Source: Plotosus lineatus
Taxonomy: Eukaryota; Chordata; Actinopteri; Siluriformes; Plotosidae
Assembly: GCA_024760905.1 (NCBI GenBank)
Contig: CM045731.1
Coordinates: 56,308,125 to 56,372,124 of the forward strand
Direction: 5' to 3'
DNA length: 64,000 bases
This document shows, in pieces, positions 21,811 through 33,387 of this stretch (its first letter is position 1; each line of letters begins with the position of its first letter). Made by a program: the position numbers and the translations under genes. The notes beneath the pieces were generated by a model. It had not been told where the DNA came from and ran no database searches. It saw nothing but the letters and a program-made list of their open reading frames with translations.

Positions 21811-22733
21811 ACTCCGTACGTTCCAGCTTGCTATTCGAAGAGCTGAAGTCTTCGTATCTATCCGTTTTTGTCTGCCTGGTGCAGAATTTACAGCTTGCTT
21901 GTCGGGATGGTCAGTCCCTAAGCCCTACGCACCCAGCAAGGCAGGCGAGCTGTGGCGGGACAGCACCTTACTGGCTGGGGGCTGCCTAGCTTGGAGCAGG
22001 CGGTAGCTGTCCAGTGAGACATGATGGTCTCTCCCATTGTCGGAAGTAGCCCCAGGCGCCCGTATCCTACGCCAATCGGAGTGAGCTTTTAACCGGTAAC
22101 TGCTACTTCCCGTGTTGAGCCGAAGTCTTGCATCAACGCTGGAGTGTTCTCTCTAGTGCGCTACGAGCCTGGGCGGGAACTATGGAGAACTTGTGCTTCC
22201 CAGACGTCAAATCCCCCCTCTCGGTCTCGCTGATAACATCCAAAGGAAAGGAAGATCCAGTACAATTTGGTACCAGCGCAGCTGCAGGAGTTGCCAGAAG
22301 GTAGGGGAATCCTCAGACCAACTGCCTTAGGGGCTCCACTCCGGATTTCTGTAGGGTTTACTCCTTAGGCTTCTCCCAACCAAGGGAATCCACAAGGCAG
22401 TGGGACTATTTAACCCATAGCTGGGGGTTTGGGTCATGGGCATCAGGGCGTGTCCACACACCGGTGGGCCTGCGTGCCGCATGTCTGGGGGCCAAACCTC
22501 CTCCGAGTCCCCTGTAGTTCAGCCTGAGTCCGCAAGGTACTCAGTTACCATGTGTTGCCACGAGGAAGCACTACATGGGGCTTGATGGTGGAGAGGCTAT
22601 GTACTGACAGGGAGAGACTTACTCACTCGGCTCCCCTTTTCACAGGCAAGCTGCAGGAAAGCGAGAGGTGACAAGCACTACTACTACGACCACAACTACC
22701 ACACTTTGCGCATCACAACACCCATTTGACACA

Positions 22734-22810
22734 CTAGTAGTAGTAGTAGTAGTAGTAGTAATAATAATAATAATAATCATCATCATCATCATCATAATAA
22801 TAATCATAAT
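22734..22810 (+). repeat. (TAG)n-(TAA)n-(ATC)n compound microsatellite
   Basis: Consecutive trinucleotide runs TAG, TAA, TCA and TAA, adjoining the 5' end of the LINE at 19701-22733. Confidence 0.9.
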
Positions 22811-22907
22811 AATATAGACAGTAATTACATATTATATTATTCTAATAAATATAATATTGAGAATATAGATGGAGAATGAGAATATGTACATTACTGTACG
22901 ATAGTTT

Positions 22908-23157
22908 AGGCACCCCCTTTATACTTACACTAGAAAATTTTATTTTATGATGTCTACATGAGGGAGTTCACAAAAACATCCTCGCTGAGCCCAGTAGTCG
23001 AACCTGGGAGTCAAACCCAGCAAGAAGGTCCTGGGCTCAAATTCAGGGCTCAACAAGGATGTTTCTGTATGAAGTTTGCATGTTTTCTCCATGCATGGGT
23101 TCCCTCTGGGGTACTCTGGTGTCTTCAAGCAGTCCAAAGACACGCTTATTAGGTTAA
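22908..23157. repeat. second copy of the composite unit's 5' part
   Basis: It matches 11150-11402 with only scattered substitutions, including the back-to-back SINE-A pieces. Confidence 0.8.
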
Positions 23158-23604
23158 GTCTTTTCCTTTCGGCTGTTCCCTTCAGGGGTCGCCACAGCGA
23201 ATCACCTGTCTCCATCTCACCCTATCCTCTGCATCTTCTTCTCTGATTGCAACTACCTTCATATCCTTCTTCACCGCATCCATAAATCTTTTCTTTGGTC
23301 TTCCTCTAGGCCTTCTGCCTGGTAGTTCCAACCTACTACCGATATATTCACTATCCTTCCTCTGTACATGTTCAAACCATCTCAATCTAGCCTCTCTGAC
23401 TTTGTCTCCAAAACATCTTACATGGGCTGTCCCTCTGATGTGTTCATTCCTGATCCTATCCATCCTCGTTACTCCCAAAGAGAACCTCAACATTTTCATC
23501 TCTGCTACCTCCAGCTCTGCCTCCTGTCTTTTCCGCAGTGCCACTGTTTCTAAACCATACAACATCGCTGGCCTCATCACCATCTTGTACACTTTTCCTT
23601 TCAG
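23158..23604 (-). pseudogene. RTE-type LINE, 5'-truncated 3' fragment
   Basis: The minus-strand frame from KGKVYKMVMRPAMLYGLETV to RWRQVIRCGDP is the same C-terminal piece as at 11403-11850, with a small in-frame loss near SRLELPGRRP. It meets the inverted repeat of the next element at about 23603. Confidence 0.85.
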
Positions 23605-24059
23605 CTTATGCCCCATTTCACTGGAGTACGGAAGGAAATGGTCATGGCGGAAAGGCGCGGAACACACTCTACAGATGAGCGTTGGCATTTTTACACAGGA
23701 AATGGGTCAAAAACGTACAAAAAAATTGTACCTTCGTAAACCTTCGGAACGTTCACAGAATGAGCGGAAAAGAGACAGAAAGACCGCGGTACAATGTCGG
23801 AATACATGCGTAAAAGCACTCGAATTACCTATGGAACCAATACGGATTACAAAGGTAGGTCTTCGGATAATTCACAGGATGTTCACGGAAAGCACGGAAC
23901 ACTTAAAGAACGACTACGGCAGTATGCCATTTTAGAAGGAAGAGCTATGGAATGATTGCGGAACAGGCGGGATGAAAGCGGAACGTTCACGTTCAATACG
24001 GAAAGACTAAGGAATGACTGAGAAACGACTGAGGAATACCCGGAGTAACCACGTTTCAA

Positions 24060-24420
24060 TGAGGAAAATCATCAAAGATCACAGGATTTGCTCCTGATTC
24101 CGCCTATAAGTATGCGGATTCGATCAAGGAGGGTCATATACTATGTTTATAAATGTACAATAAATTTAAAATTTGACATATGTTTGTAATGTACTATATG
24201 TTAATAATTTGTAATATGTTTTTAATGTACAATAAATTTAAAATTTAACATATGTTTATCATTGATAATATGTTTATGATGTGCTATATGTTTATAATTT
24301 ACAAGTTGTTTATTATTATATATACATATATACTATATGTATATATTTTTACAATATGTCTATAATGCACTATAAATTTAAAATATAACATATGTTAATT
24401 TGTTTAATATCAATCATGTC
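24060..24420. repeat. AT-rich imperfect tandem repeat
   Basis: Variants of TGTACAATAAATTTAAAATT and ACATATGTTTATAAT recur several times. It lies inside the TIR element, 3' of the MADF gene. Confidence 0.65.
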
Positions 24421-24499
24421 AATGTATCTTTTGCACCTCAATAAATCATTCCAGACTAAAAACCATGCACACAAGTGCAAACATGGTGATTATAACTTT

Positions 24500-25800
24500 C
24501 AAACTTTATTACAGGAACAGGAAAACAGAAAAAGCAAAGTGCATGAAACTGGAAATAATTAAGTAAATTGAATTCAAGGGGGGAAAAAAGTCTCACGGGT
24601 CACAGGTGGAGTCCTCTAAATCATCACAGCAGCGCTTGAGCACACTGGACAGGTTGAACATGCTGGGCTCACTTGTCTCTCTAGCCGCAGGTGTGGTTAC
24701 AGGCGTCGACGTGCATGTAACCAGAGGATAACTGACTGGTCTGCTGGGTTCTGGTTGATGCTCTCCTGCAGACAACGTTGATGGTTGTGGGCACGGTGGT
24801 GGTGTTGCCCATCTCGCGTCATGAGGTCCCCAAACAGGTACAGATGGAACTGGCAGCTGCGTGGTTCACGGCGTCGGTGGGGGCGGCCAGTAGTGCTGCT
24901 GATGCCACTGGTGATGCAGAGGTGGTGGTGGTTGAAGCTGCTGGTGGTATTGCTGCTGCGGAGGAGCTGATTGTTCTTGCTGTGGCTGCATCTCCAAAGG
25001 TTAAGCTCTTTCCAGGCAGTCGTTCAGCAGTTCTTTTATTTTTAATTTCACATGCCGTACAATGGCTTCAGTAGATTTTGCAGCACAGCTGCCACCCAAC
25101 TGGTAAAACTCACCCTCTCTGACTCATCAGTCTTCTGAACCTCCTTTCTCTGGATCACCAACTATTTGGCTACTGCAAGAATCCGGTCTGCCCTGTCGTC
25201 ATGGCTGGACGTTGGAGCTCCAGACCTTGCCGAGGTGGACCTGAATGCTTTGGTGGCAGGCGTTGCGTTGAGGGGGCTGACGGGTGTTGTCTTTTTGGTA
25301 TGTCCACTGTCCTGTGACCACTTCAGCGTTGATGGCAGTGGAGATTCTCCAGCGGTGGTGGGTGGGGAGCCGTTGGAGCCAGTTCCAGCAGCAACCTTCG
25401 CCTTCAAAGAGACCAGGTTCCTCCGCTGTCCCTCGATGATGTGTGGGCAGAGGAAGCTGAAGCTGTCGTAGATCCATTGGTCCCTCTGCGACATGTTGAA
25501 ATCAGCCTGCCCCGACTTCCACCGTCTAAGCTTTCCGAGCCTCAGCGCACGCTATGGAACCACTGCTTAAGCTCCTCCTTCTGGATGAACTCGACCATGG
25601 CCTGCTCCTCGTCATCGGTCAGTTTTATGTAGACGGGTACCTTTTTCTCAGCGGAGATATCAGCGGAAGCGACATCCAGCTCGGTGTCGACCTCGGCTTC
25701 CTGGGATGGGTCTTCAAGTTGGGTTTCCTGCATTGGTGACCATGGCCTCTTGGTTGAAGTCTTTCTCTTGGCTTTCGGCATTGTGGCATCTCTCGAACTG
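24500..25800 (-). pseudogene. broken MADF/BESS-like gene within the TIR element
   Basis: On the minus strand the gene begins MPKAKRKTSTKRPWSP, followed by VPVYIKLTDDEEQAMVEFIQ and KEELKQWFHSVR, the ends of a MADF (Myb/SANT-like DNA-binding) domain whose middle, roughly 25 residues, appears deleted. After a one-base frameshift near 25,546 come SQRDQWIYDSFSFLCPHII, a Ser/Pro/Thr-rich segment, a stop near 25,162, and FTSWVAAVLQNL (BESS-like). Then come another frameshift, a Gln/Pro-rich segment with a stop near 24,868, and a C-terminus ending CCDDLEDSTCDP. A polyadenylation signal AATAAA (minus strand, 24505-24510) follows the last stop. Family assignment is by resemblance; function would be DNA binding. 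Confidence 0.6.
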
Positions 25801-26334
25801 AATGGCTCTTTGTCTTGCGCACCTGTATTTATATTGGAAGTGACTTCCGTGAGTGTTCCGAAAGTCTTCCGTGCTTACCGCGACCATTCCGCAAACGTTC
25901 CGTCATCATCCTGCAAACCATTCCACGTACTGTCGGCAGAAATTACGCAGTGTTTCTCTATTGTTCTGTATGTATTCCGCACCTTCTGAGAGTATTCCGT
26001 GGGGATCAGAAGATGAACGCCAATGTTCCGTGGCTGCTATTGACCACCTGGAAGAGGGAGGAATAATCACGGAACGATCACGAACACTTGCGGAATAAAG
26101 GAAACAATCACGGAACGTTTGAGGACATGACGGAACGTTTGCGGAAGGACTGCGGAGCCTGAGGGAACACTGTCAGAAGATTTTGGCCTGACGGATGCGG
26201 AGGAATACATTTGGAATCATACGGAAGGACACAGATGCAGGAACAACTAAGGAACATTGGAGGATGATGACATTTCTGCTTCTGTGAGTCTGCTGCGCGC
26301 CAGTGAAATGGGGGTATGAGCTTCCTCGCATTGG

Positions 26335-26381
26335 CTGAAATCACCCCTAGAACGAATGTAAGTGTGAATGGTTTTGTGAAT

Positions 26382-26469
<88 letters not shown>

Positions 26470-26556
26470 AGGCCCTGCAGGTGATTGGTGAGCTGTTCAG
26501 GGTGTATCCTCCTGCGCCCGGTGTTGGCTGAGATAGGCATCAGCCTCTTTGTGTGG
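26335..26556 (+). mobile_element. SINE-A 3' half with a long (TG)n expansion
   Basis: CACCCCTAGAACGAATGTAAG, a TG run at 26389-26467, then GAGCTGTTCAGGGTGTATCC and TGAGATAGGCATCAGCCTC. The SINE's own TG segment has grown to about 80 bases. Confidence 0.7.
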
Positions 26557-27561
26557 TGGTCGAACCCTCCGGAAAAACTGTAACTGCTTCTAAAAATGTG
26601 AAGGTTGTATTTATTTTGAAACCAAAGGCTCATCAGAACAAATTTCACCGTTATTTCATTTATTCCTTTATATATTTATCTATTTATTTCTTAAAACAAT
26701 ACGTTTCCATTATGGTATGTGAACACTTGAGTTCTGGCTGAAATCTGCCGTTTTGATGTGTCTGCTTTTTTCCCTCTCCGTCCCCGACGCAGAAGTGTAA
26801 AACTACTCCATAAATCTGACTTTATTGCTCTGTGGCCTGATAGCTGCTCATTATGAGTGTTAAAAGGTAGAACAGTTTACAGGTATCTTTAATGATTACC
26901 GCTATAAAACTTACTGTGAGTGGATCGTGTATGAAGCGCTGTAGTATCTTCTGATCATCATCAGAGAAATGTACAGCACTCAAAAATCTGCATTATTGGA
27001 GTTTGTTTGAAAATGTCCATAAAGACAAGAGCATGTTCAATCGAATATGCCTTTTATTCACCTCTTAAGAACCTTTCGTCTTCATATGGAAGGGACGTCA
27101 TATTTCATCCCAATTATATTGTGTTCATGTTGTCCTGTGAAGACTAATCATATTGGGTAATGTTGGGTATTATTCTTTTGTTAAAGTTGTTCCTGCTGGA
27201 AGACCACGATTAGTTTAGTAGTGTGGTAGTAAGACATAGAAGCACTGTGGAGAAATTATAAGACGTAATACTGGGGTTCGGGTCTTCAGAGATAAAAAAA
27301 AAAAAAAAAAAAAAACAGAGAAAATTGAGAAACTAACATATAACATTTTTACACAAAATAAAACACACTAAATTGGGTATTTGATCTGATTTCTTGTTGG
27401 TAAAATTAAATAGAAGTCTCAGGTCTGATATGTTTAGTTTTATAATAAAATCAGCAGTAATTCTTACTGAACATCAAAAAGAACTAATCTCTTCTCCTGG
27501 AGGCTTTAACTTTCACACTTGCTTTTTATTTTACACATTTATTTTAATAGTAGTAGGGGGG

Positions 27562-27599
<38 letters not shown>

Positions 27600-27620
27600 T
27601 CATACCGCTGAACATGTATA
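26557..27620. other. intron with poly(A) and a (TG)n tract
   Basis: A run of about 20 A lies near 27294-27315 and a (TG)n at 27567-27596. No gene is supported. Confidence 0.5.
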
Positions 27621-27627
27621 ATAACTA

Positions 27628-27748
27628 GGGCAGGGGTGGCTCAGTGGTAAAGACTTCATGTTAGTGATCCAAGGGTCAGGGTTGAATTCCCAAGTTGCCA
27701 CTGTTGGGCCCTTAAGCAAGGTCCTGACTGAGCTCTGTTTTCACCACT
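27628..27748 (+). mobile_element. SINE-C copy (tRNA-headed), 3' truncated
   Basis: GGTGGCTCAGTGGTAAAG (A-box region), GTCAGGGTTGAATTCCC (B-box region) and GCCACTGTTGGGCCCTTAAG are typical of a common teleost SINE. It stops at the Rex3 fragment. Confidence 0.7.
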
Positions 27749-27749
27749 A

Positions 27750-28945
27750 CGGATCCGTCTGTCAATCTAACGCTCTATCTTTCCCTCACTCGTGAACAAA
27801 ACCCTGAGATACTTGAACTCCTTCACTTGGGGCAGGACCTCATTCCTGACCTGACGGGTACATTTCACCCTTGTCTGACTGAGAACCATGGCCTCGGACT
27901 TAGAGGTGCCGATTTTCATCCCGACCACTTCACACTCAACTGCGAATCGCTCCAATGACAGCTGGGGGTCCTGGCTTGATGAAGCCAAAAGGACAATGTC
28001 ATCCGCAAAGCAGAGACAAGATCTGTTAGCTACCAAACCAGAATTGCATCGGCTGCATCTAGAAATTCTGACCATAAAATTTATGAACAGAGTCGGTGAC
28101 AAAGGACAGCCTTGGTGGACTCCAACCCTCACCAGAAACGATTTGATCCTTTGTTCTCAGTATGGACCAAACTCTGGCTCCGGTGATACAGTGATCGAAT
28201 GGCTCATAGCAACGGGTCTGGAACGCCGAACTCCTGGAGCACACCCCACAAGATAGCCAGAGGAACATGGTCAAAAGCTTTGCTCTCAACCAGAAATTAC
28301 ATGTGGACAGATTGGGAAAACTCCCATGTACCTTCCAAGATCCTGTGGAGCGTATAGAGTTGTTTGTTCAGGAGTGGTCAAGAAGAAAAAAACATTGTTC
28401 CTCATGAATCTGAGGTTCAACTATCGTTTGATGCCTCCTCTCCAGTACCCCTGCATAGATTTTCCCGGGTAGGCTGCGGAAGGTGAGTCCACAACACACC
28501 CTCTGGTCCCTCTTTTTAAAAAGGGGGACTACCACCCAGGTTTGTCAGTCCATGGGGTATGGCCTGCGATGACCACGCAATGTTGCAGAGACGTGTCAAC
28601 AAAGACAGTCCTACTACATCCAGAGCCCTGAGATATTCAGGACGGATCTCCCCGTAGCCCGACCACCGAGGACCTTTTTTACTACCTCAGTGACCTCAGC
28701 TCCAGTGATGGGAAGACCCCCGCCCAAACCCCCAAGGTCTTCCTCCTCCACAGAGTGTGTGTTGCTGGGATTGAGGCGGTCCTTGAAGTATTCCTTCCAC
28801 CTACAGATGACATCCCCAGTCGAGGTGAGCAGCTCCCCACTTCCACTGTAAACGGTATTTATGGAGAACTGCTTCCCCTTCCTGAGGCATCGGGTGGTTG
28901 TCCAGAACCTTTTTGACACATTCATGAAGCCAATGACCCAAATCC
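27750..28945 (-). mobile_element. Rex3 LINE fragment (RTE clade)
   Basis: Minus-strand frames, in 5' to 3' order, give KGKQFSINTVYSGSGELLTS and CRWKEYFKDRLNP (linker to RT), LSFVTDSVHKFYGQNF, then GVHQGCPLSPTLFINFMVRI, CFADDIVLLASSS (the RT catalytic box), and QVKEFKYLRVLFTSEGKIER. The + strand at 28095-28115 closely resembles the published Rex3 RT primer site (two differences from my memory of it). Several frameshifts break the frame. It lacks the endonuclease and the C-terminus. Confidence 0.8.
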
Positions 28946-29687
28946 ACTCAGCATTAAAATGTTTCTATCAGACAACAAATCTGTGTCTGTTGTTTTCTGT
29001 GTGAGCGTTTTGCGTTACATTCCCGGTGTCAGTTCCATCTTCAGCCACGGATCTGCTGAGATGGAGAAAAGAACACAGCTGTAAGCCACGCCGCTACGGT
29101 TCACAGATGATAATCAAAGCACTCTTTACACAGCAGTCTCGTGCCAATCAGCAAGACTTTTCAGTTTCTTCACCGTTGCGAAAAGGTGTTGCTGAAAAGT
29201 TGGAGGCTGTGGCGTCAGATAATCGCTCGCACGTCAGACCTGTGTTATGGTTGGCAAAGACATCCTAACACAATCCTCTGAGATTCCAGCAGATAGAATT
29301 TTAATACCTGTGATATTATATTACCTTTATCTTCGGGCTTATCGCAGCCTCACAAAATAAAATATGCTGAGTGTGCGGTTACAGTCAGAACACAGCCCCA
29401 AGGTCCAGGTGAATTGATTCACCATGACTCAACAGTCTTCTTAAAAAACTCCAGAGAATTTAAACATTTAACTTATACTATATTATACTATATTATGTAT
29501 AAACTAACTACGTATACTGTGTGATGCTTTATGTAAATTTGCATTCATTTTATTATTTTTACATTTTTAGTGGTTTCCGTTAAGTATAATGGACCTTACT
29601 GAAAGTTAGTTTTAAAGTATGTTCCTCCTGTAGGACATTTTTATAGTATAGAAATAATGTACAGCAAGCCTACAAACCCCAGCAGGA
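28946..29687. other. intronic sequence, nothing recognised
   Basis: No repeat or coding evidence. Confidence 0.4.
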
Positions 29688-29832
29688 TGGCACGGTGGTG
29701 TAGTGGTCAGCACGTTCACCTCACAGCAAGAAGGTCATGGGTTTGATTCCCAAGCTTGGAGCATTTCTGTGTGGAGTTTGCATATTCTCCCTGTGCTTGC
29801 ATGGGTTTCCTCCGGGTACTCTGGTACCCAGA
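29688..29832 (+). mobile_element. SINE-A head, well conserved, 3' truncated
   Basis: GGCACGGTGGTGTAGTGGTC, CACAGCAAGAAGGTCATGGG and GTGTGGAGTTTGCATATTCTC are close to the family consensus seen here. It ends abruptly at GGTACCC. Confidence 0.75.
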
Positions 29833-31565
29833 AAATGAATTAATATCATTATTATATATTCACGACAGAATGATCAGGATTTGTACAGGGGGAACCTTGT
29901 CACTCTGGGAGGATTTAATTACGATACAGAGTGACTCGCTGTACATTATTACACAGCTAAATACTAAAGAAATGAATATTTCTGCAAAAATACTGATTTA
30001 AAATGGATTTTATGGATTTTAAAAATAACTCTGAAAACAAAATAATTGATTAAAATATTGTAATTAAAAACTATTTTATTGTTCATTTTATTATTTTAAA
30101 ATTTTTTATTATTTACTTTATTTACAGTTTCATTGATTGTAAAAATATTTTTGTATTAGAACCATATAATTTAAAATGGCTTAAGTGATAAACAATTTTA
30201 TTAATTACAAAATTATTCTAATAATAAAATAGATTTTATTTTTGAAAAAACTAATTTTAAAATGGCTTATTTAATTTAAAAATATTTTATTCATATATAT
30301 ATATAAAAATTTATTTTTTTATTTTTTTATAGCCAACCCAATGATCTATCATATCGATCATCTATCATATTCAATGACCTATTATACTTAAGAAAGACTG
30401 AATGTCGCGACTGAAGAATCAGAATCATCAAGAACGATTAGAAAAAGCACTTTCCGCCAAATAACCAGAAAAACATTCAAATATGCCTAATATCGCCTGA
30501 TGTTTTCCTCTGATGTATAATTAACAAGCTAGCAGGATATTAGCATGCTAATGTAAATTAGCATTAGTTAGTTAGCACTGTAGAATTTAATTGGCTGTAA
30601 GGCAAGTGTCATATTTTTAACATATAACTCGTGTAACTGGGCGTAACCGACACTACAGAACACCAGAACTGGAAGTCAGACACAACACAGAAGACTGTAT
30701 TTACTTTCATTGGAATTTTGGTGTGCCGGTTCATGATTTTACTGGCAGAGCTTTTATTAAACTTTCTCGTTAAACGTTGTATTTGTTTTCAGATCCATAA
30801 CCACCTGGCATGTTGATGTATATGGAGTAATTAGTGGTTTGTCCGACACTTTACTCATTGCCTCAGCCAATGTCATCCTTTTCCCGTTCCCGCTGTAGCC
30901 CCAGTATTGGAATGCGTTCTCTCACTCGTTTTCCTTCACCTCTGGTTTCAAACAATTAACTTCACTTTTCTTGAAGGCAGAGTCTCAGGAGTCCTTACAA
31001 GAACTATCGGGAAGTTCAAACCGTTAAGAGTCTGGCAGCGCCATGCTAGTTTTTTTTTTTTAAATAGCCAACTCCAGAGTGCATGCTTTAAACAAAAAAA
31101 ATTGCATCAGCACGTTCGCCCTTTATGACTCTTTAGAGAGTCTCAAACCTAAGGCAGGCCTGATGAATGGGTCTGCAGGAAGAAGGGTGACCTCAGGAGG
31201 GCAGAAGGGAATTTGATGTGGAACTCATCGAATGGGGTGGGTTTTTTTTCTTCACACAGATGGAATAAGGGCATGTGGGTTTTCAATCCGATTTTTCCAA
31301 CAGTTTCGCTTTATACTAATTATAAAGAAATCTACAATGTGTCATTGTTTTTGATGAAGATACAGCACAGCAGTTTCTGATAATTTATTCTGACCAAATA
31401 CAGCATGCATGATCCTTTTCCTCAACGAAAGCTCGACGGAAACGTTTTTCTGGGCTTCAGTGAGGAGCACTCGGAGGCCGAGTGAATCAACAGATACATC
31501 ATGCAAAGGATATTTAATTTCAGAAATAAATGAAATAACATCAGCACCTCACAGCTCGAGGTTAT
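29833..31565. other. AT-rich intron stretch
   Basis: 29990-30330 is very AT-rich, with recurring AAAATGGCTTA and TTTTATT words. The rest is unremarkable and has no coding support. Confidence 0.5.
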
Positions 31566-31797
31566 CCCTTCATCCGTCCTGCTAGGGTCTCAGGGAGGCT
31601 CATCTCATCTGACACTAGGCGAAGGCGAGGTACACCCTTAACAGCTTGCCATTCCATCGCAGCACAACCTAATTTGCCTGTCTAACGAACAGCCAGAGGA
31701 AACCCACACGACCACCCCAAGAACATGCAAACTCCACAAAGAAATACTCTTGTCGAGCCCGGTACATGAACCCAGGACCTTTTTGCTCACCACCATT
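31566..31797 (-). mobile_element. SINE-A copy, antisense
   Basis: CCATCGCAGCACAACC, GAGGAAACCCACACGACC, CATGCAAACTCCACAAAG and GAACCCAGGACCTTTTTGC landmarks are in reverse order. Confidence 0.7.
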
Positions 31798-31920
31798 TTT
31801 AATCCAGTTATTGTTAAATTTCCTATTTTATTTAAAGTGGATAATCTGCTACTGTATTTGGGTCGCAGTGAATTTGTAGTTCCCAGAAACCATAATCATT
31901 AGAAAGAGCTCTTTAATATA

Positions 31921-31922
<2 letters not shown>

Positions 31923-31971
<49 letters not shown>
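31923..31971 (+). repeat. (ATT)n microsatellite
   Basis: A pure ATT run of about 49 bases. Confidence 0.93.
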
Positions 31972-33120
31972 GCATTCACAGAAACAGGGCATTCTGGTTG
32001 GTCAGCTATCTTGGGATTAAAAAACATTTCAAGTGGATAATTGTTGCATCAAAATGATGGACACTCGCGGTTTGTTACGATCACTTGGAACAAGCAGCGT
32101 CATAATAATCACACTATAAAATAGGAAAAATAAACCATAAAAAATCTAATTTTTTCTTGTGTTTCTGTGTATTATAAACCAAAACACCACCTCTGGTTTG
32201 GTGGATGTCATTGAATTGAAGCATCCATCACATCTACTTCACCCAAAATGCGTAATTAAGTATTCCTGTGATTTATTATTTTTAAAAATAATAATTATTC
32301 TCCTTTTGACCAATCAGAGAATTCAACAGCGGTGTGTTGAATATTTTCATAAATAATATTAACCTATATTTAAGTAGTCCAGTGCCAAATCTGTAAATTG
32401 CAGATCATTTTTTAAATTATTAAAATCCATATTAAAGTTTACTGATAATTCCAGACACTCCACTCTTCTGTCCTGACCTTTGATCTGCATCTCCAGAAAC
32501 GTACAGTATTCCACATCTCTCGCTTCATGCCTCAGTGCCGAGCAATTCAAGCAAGCTCGGCTACTTTCCCATGCTGTGGACACATGCTATTGACACAGAT
32601 GCACCATGGGATCTGGAGTCGGCCGGGTGCCAAAGTTCTCCTTTTACTGTCAAAACATGGCTGATCGAGAGCATGGGCTGAGGTCAGTCAAAGAAAAGCA
32701 CGTTCATCCTCATGCCGCCTTCTGTTGGTGGTTTTCCTACTTCATCAGAGGAAAAGGAGTCTCGCTTTCTAAGTGGTCCCTGTATCCGGACATGCTCATG
32801 GGTAGGAATAGACGTTTGTTTAGCTACGTAGACCAGACTTCACTTAATGCTGCACTGTGTGCTTGTGTGAGATTTATTGGAGTACTCTGGGGTCCCCTAA
32901 CTGTCTGAAAACATGCAAAAATATGCTAATTGGTTCTCTGCGACTCTAAAACACCCTTGTGTCACATACTTCACACAATGTGATGAGATGTTTAAGATAT
33001 ACCTCTATGTGTTTGGGTGAGCATGATCTGAGTGGGCTTTTTGAGGATGAATGAAGTTAGTCATTGATATTTTGATATAAATTAACCCCTCACCTCAAAA
33101 ATCTGATTGAAATGTTTGTT
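31972..33120. other. intron, with a faint SINE-A remnant near 32830-32960
   Basis: A diverged SINE-A-like passage is suggested by GAGTACTCTGGGGTCCCC and TGCTAATTGG. Nothing else is supported. Confidence 0.4.
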
Positions 33121-33131
33121 TCTTTCTGCAG

Positions 33132-33278
33132 TGCGGATGAACGGGACAAAGGAAGGACCCTCTTGTATGGACAAAAATCACGGTTGCGCTCATATCTGCA
33201 GAGAAACTCCAAAAGGAGGCATCGCCTGCGAGTGCAGACCAGGTTTCCAGCTTACCATGAACAACCGCGACTGCAAGT
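33132..33278 (+). CDS. scube3: scube3 exon, EGF-like module 4
   Basis: This 147 bp exon is phase 1-1, with acceptor TTTCTGCAG and donor T|GTAAGT. It reads [48 protein letters not shown] and K. The blocks [16 protein letters not shown] and IACECRPGF are diagnostic of SCUBE EGF4, and IACEC matches SCUBE3 rather than the VACDC I know from SCUBE1. This module lacks the D-x-D-E-C calcium motif, as expected for modules 4 to 6. An N-G-T sequon lies in the linker before the first cysteine. That linker looks a few residues longer than the human one as I remember it, which is a family comparison and not something measured here. Confidence 0.94.
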
Positions 33279-33387
33279 GTAAGTAGATCTCTCACAGTTC
33301 TGAAAATGTCCTTCCCTATGCAGGGCTATAACTTACACTGATGTTTTTGTATAGTCAAGATTTCATTTTCATGATAAACATAATTGA

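Larger units (their letters stand above)
19701..22733 (-). mobile_element. APE-type LINE with C-terminal zinc motif, RT core deleted
   Basis: On the minus strand this element has a GC-rich 5' region (about 22,730-21,810), an endonuclease and linker frame, the start of the RT, and a C-terminal piece ending in a Cys/His motif. (TAG)n repeats lie at both sides (19702-19718 and from 22734), consistent with a microsatellite tail, a microsatellite target, or both. The clade is not assigned; I did not recognise a named family. Confidence 0.8.
23603..26322 (-). mobile_element. candidate 2.7 kb TIR element carrying a MADF/BESS gene
   Basis: The left end CCCCATTTCACTGG (23611-23624) and the right end CCAGTGAAATGGGG (26300-26313) are perfect 14 bp inverted repeats. 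The match extends imperfectly outward (AGCTTATG against TATGAGCT). Inside are arm regions full of CGGAAC/CGGAAT variants, an AT-rich stretch, and a broken minus-strand gene with MADF and BESS-like features. Terminal inverted repeats, subterminal motif arrays and a MADF/Myb-like gene together suggest a DNA transposon, possibly PIF/Harbinger- or CACTA-related. No transposase is recognisable. The target duplication is ambiguous (TATG or AGCTT). Confidence 0.6.

Noticed and set aside
24778..25471. + strand Ala/Val-rich frames
   Set aside because: They are shadows opposite the Gln/Pro-rich and Ser/Thr-rich parts of the minus-strand MADF/BESS gene.
32359..32583. 74-residue minus-strand frame with CLNCSALRHEARDVE
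   Set aside because: It might be a scrap of a LINE ORF1, but it is short and I could not support a family or boundaries.
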